Assembly (NCBI RefSeq): GCF_001015055.1 | Contig: NZ_BBWZ01000020.1 | Coordinates: forward strand, 1 to 64,000 | Length of the DNA stretch: 64,000 nucleotides | Source: Aneurinibacillus tyrosinisolvens | GTDB lineage: Bacteria > Bacillota > Bacilli > Aneurinibacillales > Aneurinibacillaceae | Direction: 5' to 3' | Shown: positions 17,467-26,254 of the stretch, piece after piece | Position numbering within the stretch: position 1 is the first letter of the stretch | Layout of the letters: each line of letters starts with the position of its first letter | The notes under the pieces: generated by a model | Seen by the model: only the letters and a program-made list of their open reading frames with translations | What the model was told of the DNA's origin: nothing | Database searches by the model: none | Position numbers and translations under genes: made by a program

Positions 17467-17853
17467 ATGACATATTCTGTTCTAACTAACTGTCCGGTTT
17501 GCAGTAATCCATTGCATGTTACGAAACTGCACTGCTCGCATTGCCACACCACAATTGAAAATGAATTCAAGCTATCGAAGATTGCTTCTTTACCTCCGGA
17601 ACAACTTCAGTTTGTCGAAACATTTCTAATCTGCAGAGGGAACATTAAAGAAGTGGAAAAAGAACTCGGTATTTCTTATCCAACCGTGCGCGGAAAATTA
17701 AACGATATTATTGCCGCACTCGGATACGATACCGAAACGCCGAAAAAAAGTGAACCAGAGACGAAAAAAGTTGTTTCAATGTTAGAAAACGGCGAAATCA
17801 CGGCTGAGGAAGCAATCAAATTATTAAAAAATGAATCGAGGGATCTCAAATGA
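17467..17853 (+). CDS. DUF2089 family protein: zinc ribbon, HTH-like middle, SHOCT-like C-terminus
   Basis: The 128-residue protein has an N-terminal zinc ribbon (C-P-V-C, then C-S-H-C). A helical middle reads like a helix-turn-helix (V-E-K-E-L-G-I-S-Y-P-T-V-R-G-K-L). The C-terminal helix pair contains L-E-N-G-E-I-T-A-E-E-A-I-K-L-L. It is probably a DNA-binding regulator. I choose ATG 17467 after GAAAGGA; an upstream ATG at 17416 lies in AT-rich DNA without a site. It overlaps the next gene by four bases (ATGA), so the two are translationally coupled. Its C-terminal module recurs at the start of the next protein. Confidence 0.82.
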   Translation: MTYSVLTNCPVCSNPLHVTKLHCSHCHTTIENEFKLSKIASLPPEQLQFVETFLICRGNIKEVEKELGISYPTVRGKLNDIIAALGYDTETPKKSEPETKKVVSMLENGEITAEEAIKLLKNESRDLK

Positions 17854-18227
17854 AAGAAGAAATTTCAAAAGTATTAACCATGGTACAGGAAGGGAAAATA
17901 GATTCCGAAAAAGCGGCTGAGCTCATCCATGTGTTAAAGGAAAAAGAATCCTCACATGCAACACCCGCTACTTATTTAGATAAAACATTAAAAATACGTG
18001 TCGTTTCTAAAGAGCACGATAATGTGAATGTTACTTTGCCAATTAAACTTGTGAAAGCTGTATTAAAAGCAGGTCACGGTATTGCGGTAAATGTACCCCA
18101 GGCAGAAAAATATGTAAAAGATTTGGATATTGATTTATTAATCGATGCGATTGAAAATGAATTAGATGGCCAAATTGTTGATATTCAATCGGCGAATGGC
18201 GATACTGTAGCAGTTATTATTGAATAG
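17850..18227 (+). CDS. SHOCT-like/YvlB-type N-terminal module with a beta domain
   Basis: Residues 1-30 (V-L-T-M-V-Q-E-G-K-I-D-S-E-K-A-A-E-L-I) form a short helical hairpin like the C-terminus of the preceding DUF2089 protein and the N-terminus of YvlB/LiaX proteins. Residues about 45-125 form a beta-alpha domain (L-K-I-R-V-V-S, V-N-V-T-L-P-I-K-L-V, then I-D-A-I-E-N-E-L-D-G-Q-I-V-D-I). No signal peptide or membrane helix is present. It starts within the stop codon of the DUF2089 gene and is followed after 8 bases by a third gene with a similar beta-alpha domain. It is likely a partner of the regulator. Confidence 0.75.
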   Translation: MKEEISKVLTMVQEGKIDSEKAAELIHVLKEKESSHATPATYLDKTLKIRVVSKEHDNVNVTLPIKLVKAVLKAGHGIAVNVPQAEKYVKDLDIDLLIDAIENELDGQIVDIQSANGDTVAVIIE

Positions 18228-18235
18228 GTCTTTCG

Positions 18236-18526
18236 ATGATTAAAGTCAAAATTCAAACGGACAATAAACGTAAATTTTCGATTCCAGTCCCATACAGTTT
18301 TCTGCGCGTCTTTGGCTCTTTGCTATCTTCTAAATTTCTCTGGAGACAGGGAAATAAATGGATGAATCATCAGCCGGAGAAAATAACTTTTTCAATCGTA
18401 CCTTTAGATCCCAAGATGATAAAACACTTTGTGAGTTCTATCATCAACGAGTTACAGCATCAAAAAGGTCTTGTTATCGTTGATATTAAATTACAGGACG
18501 GTACCCAGGTTACAATAAAACTATAA
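18236..18526 (+). CDS. Third member of the DUF2089 cassette, beta-alpha domain only
   Basis: The 96-residue protein aligns by pattern with residues 45-125 of the preceding protein. Here V-K-I-Q-T-D-N-K-R-K-F-S-I-P-V-P and S-I-I-N-E-L-Q-H-Q-K-G-L-V-I-V-D-I correspond to V-N-V-T-L-P and A-I-E-N-E-L-D-G-Q-I-V-D-I. It lacks the SHOCT-like hairpin. It follows after 8 bases and is ended by a clear terminator, so the three genes form one operon. No known function; it could heterodimerise with its neighbour. Confidence 0.7.
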   Translation: MIKVKIQTDNKRKFSIPVPYSFLRVFGSLLSSKFLWRQGNKWMNHQPEKITFSIVPLDPKMIKHFVSSIINELQHQKGLVIVDIKLQDGTQVTIKL

Positions 18527-18570
18527 ATTCACTGTTAAACACCATTATCACTCCAAGCCTATGAATATGA

Positions 18571-18620
18571 ATGCGCAATTCTTTCTATGAGTTATCGAGA
18601 AAGAGTCGCGCATTTTTTTT
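18571..18620 (+). terminator. Intrinsic terminator of the DUF2089 operon
   Basis: An outer ATGCGC/GCGCAT stem and an inner TCTTTCT/AGAAAGA stem form a long hairpin followed by eight T. It ends the three-gene cassette. Confidence 0.8.
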
Positions 18621-18729
18621 CGTCCTTGGGGTGATGAAAAGAAATTAATTTTTCCAAAAATGGTTGCTATTTCTTATGTAATTAGTATGATAGAGATAGC
18701 TTCCATTTTAATCCAAAAGGAGAATGCCG

Positions 18730-20463
18730 ATGAAACGTTCACTATCGCTAGCTGCCTTGCTTGCAGCAAGTTCATTTCTATCTTCCGTTCCGGTTCTGGC
18801 TGCCGAGACGGCAAGCCAGACCAGCCAGAATGCATCACTAAAGCAATCTAAAGAGCAGCTCGCGCCTATCCCTCCTGCAGTACAACGCTCCATTGATAAG
18901 CTGTTTACGCTGCAGCCGGAGTTCAAGAAATTATCGATAAACTCAAGCTTTCAGGTAGAAAATGAAAACCGGTTTATTCTCCAGCTCAGCAACGGAAAAG
19001 CAGAAGAAGCGAACAATGCAAAGGAACGCTCAAATGCCAGCCTTGAATTTGATAGTAGAACGGGAGCGCTGCTTCGCTTCGACCTCCAAAGCTTCGAATG
19101 GACGTCTGACAAATACCCATCGCGTTCGTTAACCCTCGAGGCGGCAGACAAATTCCTCTCACAGTGGTTTGGTACAGAAGGCAGAAAGCAATTTGGAGAG
19201 CCTGAATCAAACGGAAGCGGTGCCTCTACAACCTACAATGATGATGGAACAAAAATAACATGGGCAAGCCGCCATGTACAATTCCCGCTTCTATTAAATG
19301 GCCTTCCCGTAGTGGGCGACATCGGGCCGAGAGTGGATGTTGATGCGTTTGGCCACGTCGTTAGCTACCAATATAAACCGATTGATCTGAGCAAGATTGT
19401 TGTCCCTAAACCTGATAGCGCTAAACCGGTGGAAGACATTAAACGCATGGTTACGACAGCAGACAGCATTAGCTTGAACTACATAGAAGCCCAGCCGGAA
19501 AAGTACGGCCCTCCTAACACTGAAGTAAAGACAAAGTCTGTATTACAATACAACTCCAGCCTCTACCCTTACCTGCACCCGCAAACCGGCAAGCTTGTCG
19601 ACATGATGAGCGGGGAAGAAGCAGTGAATCAATCGAAGCCGCGCGTATTTGAGAAGAACGTTACGCTGCAGCCAAAAGGGCAGCCGCTCCTCGCCCGATC
19701 TGAGAAGGAAGCAAAAGAGATCATTGAAACGTTATTCGATGCCAATGGTTTAGCCTCAAAACTGCAGTTACAAGAGGAAATTATGCATGAGGATCAGAAG
19801 AACAGTCCTTACCAGATGTATCAATTTAGCACCGAAGATCACCGGACTTATGCTTTTATGAACGTTGATAAAAAAACCGGGCAGGTACGAAATGCCAGCC
19901 TGCAGCTAAACAATGGAGATGAATCACAGCCAAAAGCAGCAAAAGTGACAAAGGAGCAGGCATTTACAACCGCGCTCGCCTTCCTGGAGACGTATGCCGG
20001 CCCGACAGCCGGACAGCTAAAGTGGATCGACTATACGTGGGAACCTGAGCGGCTTCCAGTCTGGGTCGATAAAAGCAAACTCCCGCAGGGCATGTCACCA
20101 GAAGAACCGGCCGAATATTTCTTCTCCTTTAACGAATTGTACCAGGATATTCCGGTACTCGACCGGTCCTATCAGGTGAGTATAAACAAGCAAACAGGCA
20201 AAGTAGTTGCATTCTCGCTCGCGGCTCCGAAAGAAAAACTAAACCTGCCTGACTCGAAAAATATCGTAACGAAGGAACAGGCGATTGAATCTTTCCTGAA
20301 GAATGAGCCCCTGAAGCTGCAGTATCTCTGGCCAGCTTACTTCGACCAGATGGCGCCGGCACCCGTGCTTGTATATGGGCGTAACTTTAAAGAAGGGCAT
20401 GGTTATGTGGATGCGATAACAGGCGAGTATGTGCTTATACCGTTCGCCTGGGATGAAGAATAG
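18730..20463 (+). CDS. Secreted YcdB/YcdC-type protein with PepSY-like repeats
   Basis: The 577-residue protein begins with a signal peptide (M-K-R-S-L-S-L-A-A-L-L-A-A-S-S, cleavage near V-L-A-A). It contains repeated PepSY/propeptide-like units: T-G-A-L-L-R-F-D near residue 114, F-G-H-V-V-S-Y near 214, K-T-G-Q-V-R-N-A near 385 and K-Q-T-G-K-V-V-A-F near 490. This is the layout of YcdB/YcdC-domain proteins. Such modules resemble protease inhibitor propeptides; an envelope role is likely. AAAAGGAG at 18717-18722 is spaced for ATG 18730 rather than ATG 18724. It is a single gene ended by a hairpin. Confidence 0.78.
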   Translation: MKRSLSLAALLAASSFLSSVPVLAAETASQTSQNASLKQSKEQLAPIPPAVQRSIDKLFTLQPEFKKLSINSSFQVENENRFILQLSNGKAEEANNAKERSNASLEFDSRTGALLRFDLQSFEWTSDKYPSRSLTLEAADKFLSQWFGTEGRKQFGEPESNGSGASTTYNDDGTKITWASRHVQFPLLLNGLPVVGDIGPRVDVDAFGHVVSYQYKPIDLSKIVVPKPDSAKPVEDIKRMVTTADSISLNYIEAQPEKYGPPNTEVKTKSVLQYNSSLYPYLHPQTGKLVDMMSGEEAVNQSKPRVFEKNVTLQPKGQPLLARSEKEAKEIIETLFDANGLASKLQLQEEIMHEDQKNSPYQMYQFSTEDHRTYAFMNVDKKTGQVRNASLQLNNGDESQPKAAKVTKEQAFTTALAFLETYAGPTAGQLKWIDYTWEPERLPVWVDKSKLPQGMSPEEPAEYFFSFNELYQDIPVLDRSYQVSINKQTGKVVAFSLAAPKEKLNLPDSKNIVTKEQAIESFLKNEPLKLQYLWPAYFDQMAPAPVLVYGRNFKEGHGYVDAITGEYVLIPFAWDEE

Positions 20464-20472
20464 AGAGTACGC

Positions 20473-20510
20473 AACCTGTTTTCGGTATTCCGCCGGAAAC
20501 AGGTTATTTA
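20473..20510 (+). terminator. Hairpin terminator with a weak T-tail
   Basis: AACCTGTTT (20473-20481) pairs with AAACAGGTT (20497-20505), followed by ATTTA. It separates the YcdB-type gene from the SRPBCC remnant. Confidence 0.6.
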
Positions 20511-20554
20511 GATTAATAGCATTCAGTAAACAAAGCAAAGGCGGTGCGCCTATT

Positions 20555-20803
20555 ATGAAAAAACAAAAGCCCATTTATGTAGAAACATTCATTCGATCAA
20601 ACCGGGACATGGTATGGGATTACACACAGGATTCGGAAAAGCATGAACAGTGGGATTTGCGGTTTTCGCACATTAAGTACTTGCCCCGGCCTGACGAATC
20701 CGTCCCACAGAGGTTTTTATACCAGACGAACATTGGGTTCGGACTTGTAATTAAAGAGGAATGTACGTCCAAACGTTGGCCGGTCTGTTCCTGTGGCTCC
20801 TAA
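20555..20803 (+). pseudogene. 5' fragment of an SRPBCC (START-like) protein
   Basis: From ATG 20555 about 65 codons resemble the start of SRPBCC proteins (I-Y-V-E-T-F-I-R-S-N-R-D-M-V-W-D-Y-T, then H-E-Q-W-D-L-R-F-S and L-Y-Q-T-N-I-G-F-G-L). The family usually has 140-170 residues. Here homology stops near 20757, where the yndJ frame begins, and a short unrelated tail follows to 20803. A deletion seems to have removed the 3' part of this gene. Confidence 0.65.
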
Positions 20804-22428
20804 GCGTGTGGCTGCTTCCGGCAGGATACATAGAGCGGCTGCTGCTGTTTGCGTTTTTCGTTACGGTGCCACTCTTTCTTTTTGTGGCGGAGGATCCGAA
20901 CCAAAACGGGACGCCATCCCGTCTCTATCAAACGATACAATACTTACAACTGCCGATGGGGGCGCTGGGAGCCCTGTCTTTTTTACTTCCCGCTGGAGGA
21001 GTTGCGGGTGCGCTCTCGCTGGGCTGGGTGCTCGTTACATGCTTGATAGGGCTTTATGGACTGCTCCGTTTTTTAAAAAGAGGATTCTATTTTTTAGAAG
21101 AATTTTGCATTGATGCTGGATTTATATACATGCCGCTGGGTGGATTCTGGTTTGCGGCGCACCGTTTTAGCTTCGATATCATGCATTTTGGCAGCGTCAT
21201 TATTTTATTGACGGCCATTCATTTTCACTTTTCTTCCCTCGCTGCCCCGATTTTTACAGGATTGGCGGGCCGGATGCGGGAAAAAACGCGGATATACCGG
21301 TGGGTGGCCGCCGGAAATGTGATAAGCCCGATGCTAATCGCTGTTGGGATTACGTATTCCCGGATGTTTGAATGGATAGCGGTTGTGTTATTTGCTGCTG
21401 GTATGCTCGTGTATGTATATTATACTGTTCGTCTTGTTCTGACTGCGATAAAGAACAGAAATGCTAGGATATTCCTAACAGTCTCCTCCCTTGCCCTCCT
21501 TGTAACAATGGGATTTGCCGTTTGCTACGGAATCGGACGGGGTTTTGGCGTTCAGATTGTCTCTATTGGGGACATGGTGCTTGTGCACGGTACAGGGAAT
21601 GCCTTCGGTTTTGTGCTGTTGGGGCTTCTTGCCTGGGGAATAATTCGGCCGGAACCGCGTGCGAATATGCTGGATTTTCCGCATAGCCGGATGCGTGGGC
21701 AGTGGAGAATCAGCCGCGATTTTCTGGAGCGGAACCGCTGGGTTGATACGTCCCGTCTTCCGGTTAAAGGATTAGTCGATGATTTCTCCATCTATAAGAG
21801 TGAAACATTTGATCCGATGCGCATTCACCCGGAAATCCGGGCGTTTTATGAACAGACGACGGAGTATTCATTGTTTGCGCAAACGCGGTGGCTGCGTGGA
21901 TTTGTGTTTTTATCCCGTGTATATAAGCGCATTAGTGAAAAAGTGGAACAGTTAAACCTCCCCCTAAATAACGAAAAAGAACAGCAAAATATGGAAGGTG
22001 CAATAATCCCAATCCACAGTGAGCGGGACGGAAGAAGGAATGTGCGGGCATGGGTGCGTTGGGACAAAGAGAGCGGGAAAACAATTTTTGTTGCGGTGTA
22101 TTCTCATCATGGGGGTGAAAGAAGGACCTATATGAATATCGCCCTGCCGCTCCCATCTGGAAATATGACCGGGGTGCTGCGGGTTGAACACGATGAGGCG
22201 GATGGGCTGATTTTAACGAGCCTGCCTGATCCGCTGGGAAAAGGGGATGAAGGCATTTACTATTTTTTTCGTTATCTTCGCCTGCGGCTTCCTCTTAATG
22301 AAACGTTCCATATCACCATTAATGAAAGGAGAGGACTTCGTGCGAAGCACCGGATGTGGATGTTTGGTATTCCTTTTCTAGCTATTGACTATGTAATAAA
22401 GTTAGGTCCTAAAAATAGAGCAGAATGA
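20761..22428 (+). CDS. yndJ: YndJ-like multi-pass membrane protein
   Basis: The 555-residue protein has about 8 membrane segments in the first 310 residues and a soluble C-terminal domain (residues about 320-545, containing W-V-D-T-S-R-L-P-V-K-G-L-V-D-D-F-S and F-A-Q-T-R-W-L-R-G). It matches the size and layout of B. subtilis YndJ, whose function is unknown. The ATG at 20761 directly abuts AAAGAGGA with no spacer, because the region immediately upstream belongs to the truncated SRPBCC gene. The native leader, and perhaps a few N-terminal residues, may have been lost in the same deletion, so expression may be reduced. Confidence 0.72.
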   Translation: MYVQTLAGLFLWLLSVWLLPAGYIERLLLFAFFVTVPLFLFVAEDPNQNGTPSRLYQTIQYLQLPMGALGALSFLLPAGGVAGALSLGWVLVTCLIGLYGLLRFLKRGFYFLEEFCIDAGFIYMPLGGFWFAAHRFSFDIMHFGSVIILLTAIHFHFSSLAAPIFTGLAGRMREKTRIYRWVAAGNVISPMLIAVGITYSRMFEWIAVVLFAAGMLVYVYYTVRLVLTAIKNRNARIFLTVSSLALLVTMGFAVCYGIGRGFGVQIVSIGDMVLVHGTGNAFGFVLLGLLAWGIIRPEPRANMLDFPHSRMRGQWRISRDFLERNRWVDTSRLPVKGLVDDFSIYKSETFDPMRIHPEIRAFYEQTTEYSLFAQTRWLRGFVFLSRVYKRISEKVEQLNLPLNNEKEQQNMEGAIIPIHSERDGRRNVRAWVRWDKESGKTIFVAVYSHHGGERRTYMNIALPLPSGNMTGVLRVEHDEADGLILTSLPDPLGKGDEGIYYFFRYLRLRLPLNETFHITINERRGLRAKHRMWMFGIPFLAIDYVIKLGPKNRAE

Positions 22429-22456
22429 AGGAGAAGTTCCACTACCATGCATAAGT

Positions 22457-22494
22457 AAAGCCCTCCTGTATCCTAAACAGTAAGGGCTTTTATG
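22457..22494 (+). terminator. Intrinsic terminator
   Basis: AAAGCCCT (22457-22464) pairs with AGGGCTTT (22483-22490), followed by T-rich sequence. It ends yndJ and may also act on the convergent gene. Confidence 0.7.
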
Positions 22495-22515
22495 GATCCT
22501 CATATTTACTGCCCT

Positions 22516-23046
22516 TTAACCTCGTGTGAATGTAAATGATTGTTTGTACTTTCTACCTGCAAGCTTTGTTTTGCCGTCCTTCGCTATTGTGCTTGGATCC
22601 TGCCAGGATACAACGACTTCAATCTCATTTGCCTTAAAGGATATAGGAAAATTCTGATGCAGAAGTAAACGTTCCCCGCTTCTGGACGTTTCAGATGAAT
22701 TTGAGAACAATCCGAATTTAGTCGATGAGTTTGGTTCATTTCGATATACATCAACGGCTACATTGTCAAGGGTTCTCCCGTTGTTTTTTACCACTACACT
22801 GTACACATCAAAAATACCACGTTTTGATTTTAACATGCCGGGTTCGTCCAGTATGGCTTCTCCCATTGTAACAGACCATTGTTCTGTGCTTTTTGTGACT
22901 GGTACTTTGAATGGTTGATGGGAATGCGGAAGCGGCGGTTTAGGAGGATCGGTTGCCTGTGCTGCTGCGGAAGCACTTACGGTAAAACTTAAGAGGGAAA
23001 TTAAAGTGCTTGCTGCAGCCAAATATAGCTTTAGTTTTTGTCTCAA
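22516..23046 (-). CDS. Secreted protein of unknown family
   Basis: A signal peptide (L-K-L-Y-L-A-A-A-S-T-L-I-S-L-L-S, cleavage near A-S-A) is followed by a proline/histidine linker. A beta-rich domain from about residue 55 follows (W-S-V-T-M-G-E-A-I-L, V-Y-S-V-V-V-K-N-N-G-R-T-L). The pattern suggests an immunoglobulin-like or DUF4352-like beta-sandwich. I prefer the TTG at 23046 because AAAGGGTGAG lies 7 bases upstream; a GTG at 23058 lies inside that site. Function unknown. Confidence 0.6.
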   Translation of the reverse strand: MRQKLKLYLAAASTLISLLSFTVSASAAAQATDPPKPPLPHSHQPFKVPVTKSTEQWSVTMGEAILDEPGMLKSKRGIFDVYSVVVKNNGRTLDNVAVDVYRNEPNSSTKFGLFSNSSETSRSGERLLLHQNFPISFKANEIEVVVSWQDPSTIAKDGKTKLAGRKYKQSFTFTRG

Positions 23047-23210
23047 GGTACGTCTCACCCTTTACACTTGGATTTGATATCAGATAATCTCAGTGGTAAG
23101 GTACCCTGAATTATAATTTAATATTACAGTTATTTACAAATAAAAAAGATATAGGATAAGTCTTGCTGTATTTTAGCAATCAAAAAAGCGCTTCTTTGCT
23201 TCCATAGATT

Positions 23211-23810
23211 TTAAAAATCTACTGTTTCCCCGTTTACGACATCGGTTTCAACATGCAGCGGCTCCCCGGCATCGTCTTTGCTATCCATAATAAGATGCCC
23301 GTTATACGGTTCATTGTTTTTTAGTTTTCCATTGAAGGTGAAAATAGAACCGTCTTCCGTTTTTCCGCTTAATTTTCCCTCATATAACTGTCCATTCTGC
23401 ATCGTTCCTTCAAACGTGACGCTGTCACCATCCAACAATCCTTTAAACTTAATAGACCCAGCGAACGGTTCACCATTCTTTATCTGTCCTGAGAAGAAAA
23501 TGGTTGCTCCGTCCATTATGCCTGCCATCGAGCCTTTTCCGTTATAAGGCTCTCCCTTTCTAAACTCTCCGACAAAGTGAAAGACAATGCCATCCAGTTT
23601 TCCGTCTAGCTTCCCCTGGCCATTGGGTACGCCTTTTACAACTTGCCCTATGTACGTAAAGTCTTTCTTTTTAATTGTAACAGTGGCAGGTTTTTGCTTT
23701 TGTACCGTTTTTTTTGCTGCGAATACTCCAGCAGAATGCCCGGGAAGTGGAAGAAATACCATTCCGCAAGTGATAGCCACTGATGCAGCAAGCGTAATCA
23801 TACGTTTCAA
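23211..23810 (-). CDS. Secreted MORN-repeat protein
   Basis: After a signal peptide (M-I-T-L-A-A-S-V-A-I-T-C-G-M-V-F) the protein consists of about six MORN-like units. These read F-x-G-x-(x)-K-N-G-E-P-Y-x-G-x-(I/L), for example F-V-G-E-F-R-K-G-E-P-Y-N-G-K-G and F-S-G-Q-I-K-N-G-E-P-F-A-G-S. MORN repeats bind lipids or form beta scaffolds. The TTG at 23810 follows AAGAGGGGG with 6-base spacing and is a better start than ATG 23843. It is a single gene on the minus strand with an unknown wall or surface role. Confidence 0.72.
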   Translation of the reverse strand: MKRMITLAASVAITCGMVFLPLPGHSAGVFAAKKTVQKQKPATVTIKKKDFTYIGQVVKGVPNGQGKLDGKLDGIVFHFVGEFRKGEPYNGKGSMAGIMDGATIFFSGQIKNGEPFAGSIKFKGLLDGDSVTFEGTMQNGQLYEGKLSGKTEDGSIFTFNGKLKNNEPYNGHLIMDSKDDAGEPLHVETDVVNGETVDF

Positions 23811-23987
23811 AATAAGCCCCCTCTTCATTATGTAATCTATCATTGTGTAAAAATTCTGGGCGAAAATAACTATTTTTATTTTACCATATTTTTCATAATC
23901 CGTCTTTTAAAAGCTTATCTATTTACAATAAATATAAGTTGACTTGGTTTTAAGGTCAGGGGGAATGATAAAACTTGAGGTGATAAC

Positions 23988-24629
23988 ATGAAAAAAATAA
24001 GATTCTTAACCTTAACATTCATTTTTTTGGTCATTGTATCGATTCATTCTGTTGATGCGGCTTCCGTACAAGAAACTTCGGAAATCTTGCATCATTCTAT
24101 CGCAGCGAATAATGTTGCAGAAATGAAAACATTGTCAATGTATCATACGCTAATGATATCCTTGAAGGATTCTGCTAAAGAAATTGGTACAAGTATTCCC
24201 CGGGTTCATCCAAACACCGTCCAAGTCAAGGTGTCACAAGCATCTCTTCAAAAACGAATAGAGCAGCTGGAAAAAGCAATTGCACCAAAGACCCCGGAAG
24301 AAACCGTGCGATTATGGTTTGAAGGTCTTAAGAATCGGAACGGTGCAATACAATTTGCTGTGTCAGCCCCTAATTTGCGAACTCCGGAATGGCTTAAAGC
24401 ATATGAGCAATGGGATTGGAAACTACCAGGTTCTAGTCCATGGATTGCAAGTTATAAACTCAACGGAAAAAAGACCGGAGAAAAAAGTTGGGATTATGCA
24501 GTGGATTATATTCTTATAGATTCTACCGGTCGAAAAAAAATAGCTACACTCAATTTGACCGTTCAACAGTTTGATAACAACTGGTATGTATCAAAGGTTC
24601 CAAAAGGATATGGTGGCGTGGCTTCATAA
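23988..24629 (+). CDS. Exported protein with an NTF2-like C-terminal domain
   Basis: The 213-residue protein has a signal peptide (M-K-K-I-R-F-L-T-L-T-F-I-F-L-V, cleavage near V-D-A) and a helical middle to about residue 98. The C-terminal domain, residues 103-213, reads V-R-L-W-F-E-G-L-K-N-R-N-G-A-I-Q-F-A, S-S-P-W-I-A-S-Y and N-N-W-Y-V-S-K-V. The same pattern occurs in the protein at 41108-41782, so this is a reused module, probably NTF2-like. The ATG follows GAGGTGATAAC. Two hairpins downstream could terminate it. Confidence 0.68.
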   Translation: MKKIRFLTLTFIFLVIVSIHSVDAASVQETSEILHHSIAANNVAEMKTLSMYHTLMISLKDSAKEIGTSIPRVHPNTVQVKVSQASLQKRIEQLEKAIAPKTPEETVRLWFEGLKNRNGAIQFAVSAPNLRTPEWLKAYEQWDWKLPGSSPWIASYKLNGKKTGEKSWDYAVDYILIDSTGRKKIATLNLTVQQFDNNWYVSKVPKGYGGVAS

Positions 24630-24995
24630 CGTTGAAGGGCCACACCACCTGGAATAGGCAATTCGTATGTTTTAGAGAATAATTCAGACATTTCGGATAC
24701 ACAGTTCTCTTTGCATGGTAAATATGGTAATATAGGCAAAAGGATAGAGGGGGCTAGATACAAAAGCTAGCCTTTGTTCCGGGAAAAGCAAAACTCAAAG
24801 TGATAATTAAGTTGATAGTGTAATTGTAAGAAAGTTACAAAGCGATCGTCGAACTAACACAAAGCACCTCTGCCAAATTGGTAAAGGTGCTTTTTTAAAA
24901 CATAAATATTTTTATAGCTATAAACACAATGAACATGGTGATCGTGATTATATTATAGTATTTAATTATATAAGAGAATGTGGAAGGTAACGAAA
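24630..24995. other. Gap with two hairpins, no gene
   Basis: A small hairpin at about 24752-24777 (GGCTAG/CTAGCC followed by TTTGTT) is a likely terminator for the preceding gene. A second, stronger one at 24861-24896 (AAAGCACCT/AGGTGCTTT followed by six T) has a possible promoter 50-60 bases before it (TTGATA, 18 bases, TACAAA). That would give only a very short RNA. I see no coding sequence. Confidence 0.5.
24861..24896 (+). terminator. Intrinsic terminator without an obvious upstream gene
   Basis: AAAGCACCT pairs with AGGTGCTTT, followed by six T. It lies 230 bases after the last gene and 100 bases before the kinase gene. Confidence 0.75.
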
Positions 24996-26246
24996 ATGAA
25001 TGTGATAAAGGATTTTTTGCTGCAACTAACGCTTATAGCAATCCCCCTGTTTACTTACCATACATTCTTTGCGGAGAGGCTAAAGAATAGTAAAATTAAA
25101 AAGGTAGTAATGTCGGCATTATGCGGGTTATCCATCTTACTTTGCATGTCCTTTCCAGTAAGTTTTGGCCAGGGCTACCATTTGGATATAAGGATAGTTC
25201 CTCTAGTGTTGGGGACGTTGCACGGAGGATTTAGCACCGGTATACTCCTATCAGCCCTTGTCACCCTTTACCGGTTGTATTTTGGAATTGATACCGGATT
25301 TTACAATAGTATCCTTGCTGTGTTATTCTCTGTCCCCGTACTATTATTTTTTCAGGAATCATTTCACAGAGCGAAAAAAAGCAAGAGGATTAAAATTGCC
25401 GCCTGCCTATCATGTTACTGCTCTCTTATTGGAATTGCCTGGTTTTGCATTCTAAGAGGTATTTCGCCAGAAAACCTGAAGGTACAGGGGATTCATCTTA
25501 TTTTTATAGCCCTTGCTACCTGGTTCTTCACTACATTAAACGAAAATATTAGAGAAATTCACCAGCTGCGGTTAGAGGTGCAAAACTCAGAAAAGCTGCG
25601 GGTTATGAGTGAGCTGACAAGCGTGTTCGCCCATGAAATTAGGAATCCTATGCAAGTTATCCGTGGTTTTCTTCAGCTTCTAAATGAACCTGATTTACCT
25701 GCTGAAAAGAAGGAATACATCCAGATCTCCATTGAGGAACTGGATCGTGTAAATGAAATTATTAATGATCTGTTGTCTTTTGGAAAACCCTCAACAAACA
25801 ACAACCAAAGAATAGATGCCGGTTATCAATTACGGCGCGTAATAAATATGGCTCAAACTTTTTCTATGCATCAAAATATCACGATTAAAACTGCGATTAG
25901 TGATGACTGTTGGATTCATGCGGATGCTCAAAGATTGAACCAATGTCTTATTAATATTTTGAAAAATGCGATTGAGTCGATGCCAAACGGTGGAATGGTT
26001 TCGGTAACCTGTACACCAACCGATGGTGGATACATAGAGATTGGCATTAAAGACCAGGGAGTTGGCATGATGAAAGAACAGATTGACAGGCTTGGATCAC
26101 CGTTTTATTCCCTGAAAGAAAATGGGACAGGATTAGGCATGATGGTTAGTTTCCAAATTATCCAGTCCCTCGAAGGCAGAGTGCGAGTGACCAGTGAAAA
26201 AGGCATTGGGACAGAATTTTCTATTCTTTTACCGCAGGTAAACTAA
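24996..26246 (+). CDS. KinB-like membrane histidine kinase
   Basis: The 416-residue kinase has five or six N-terminal membrane segments of the 5TM-LYT type (D-I-R-I-V-P-L-V-L-G-T-L-H-G-G near residue 69). A HisKA domain follows (F-A-H-E-I-R-N-P-M-Q-V-I-R-G-F), then an ATPase domain with N box L-K-N-A-I-E-S-M-P and G boxes D-Q-G-V-G-M and G-T-G-L-G-M. This layout is that of sporulation kinase KinB, which feeds the Spo0F/Spo0A phosphorelay. I choose ATG 24996 because GGAAGGT is 7 bases upstream; ATG 24978 is in frame but upstream of it. No response regulator is adjacent, as expected for phosphorelay kinases. Confidence 0.82.
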   Translation: MNVIKDFLLQLTLIAIPLFTYHTFFAERLKNSKIKKVVMSALCGLSILLCMSFPVSFGQGYHLDIRIVPLVLGTLHGGFSTGILLSALVTLYRLYFGIDTGFYNSILAVLFSVPVLLFFQESFHRAKKSKRIKIAACLSCYCSLIGIAWFCILRGISPENLKVQGIHLIFIALATWFFTTLNENIREIHQLRLEVQNSEKLRVMSELTSVFAHEIRNPMQVIRGFLQLLNEPDLPAEKKEYIQISIEELDRVNEIINDLLSFGKPSTNNNQRIDAGYQLRRVINMAQTFSMHQNITIKTAISDDCWIHADAQRLNQCLINILKNAIESMPNGGMVSVTCTPTDGGYIEIGIKDQGVGMMKEQIDRLGSPFYSLKENGTGLGMMVSFQIIQSLEGRVRVTSEKGIGTEFSILLPQVN

Positions 26247-26254
26247 AGCAAGAG

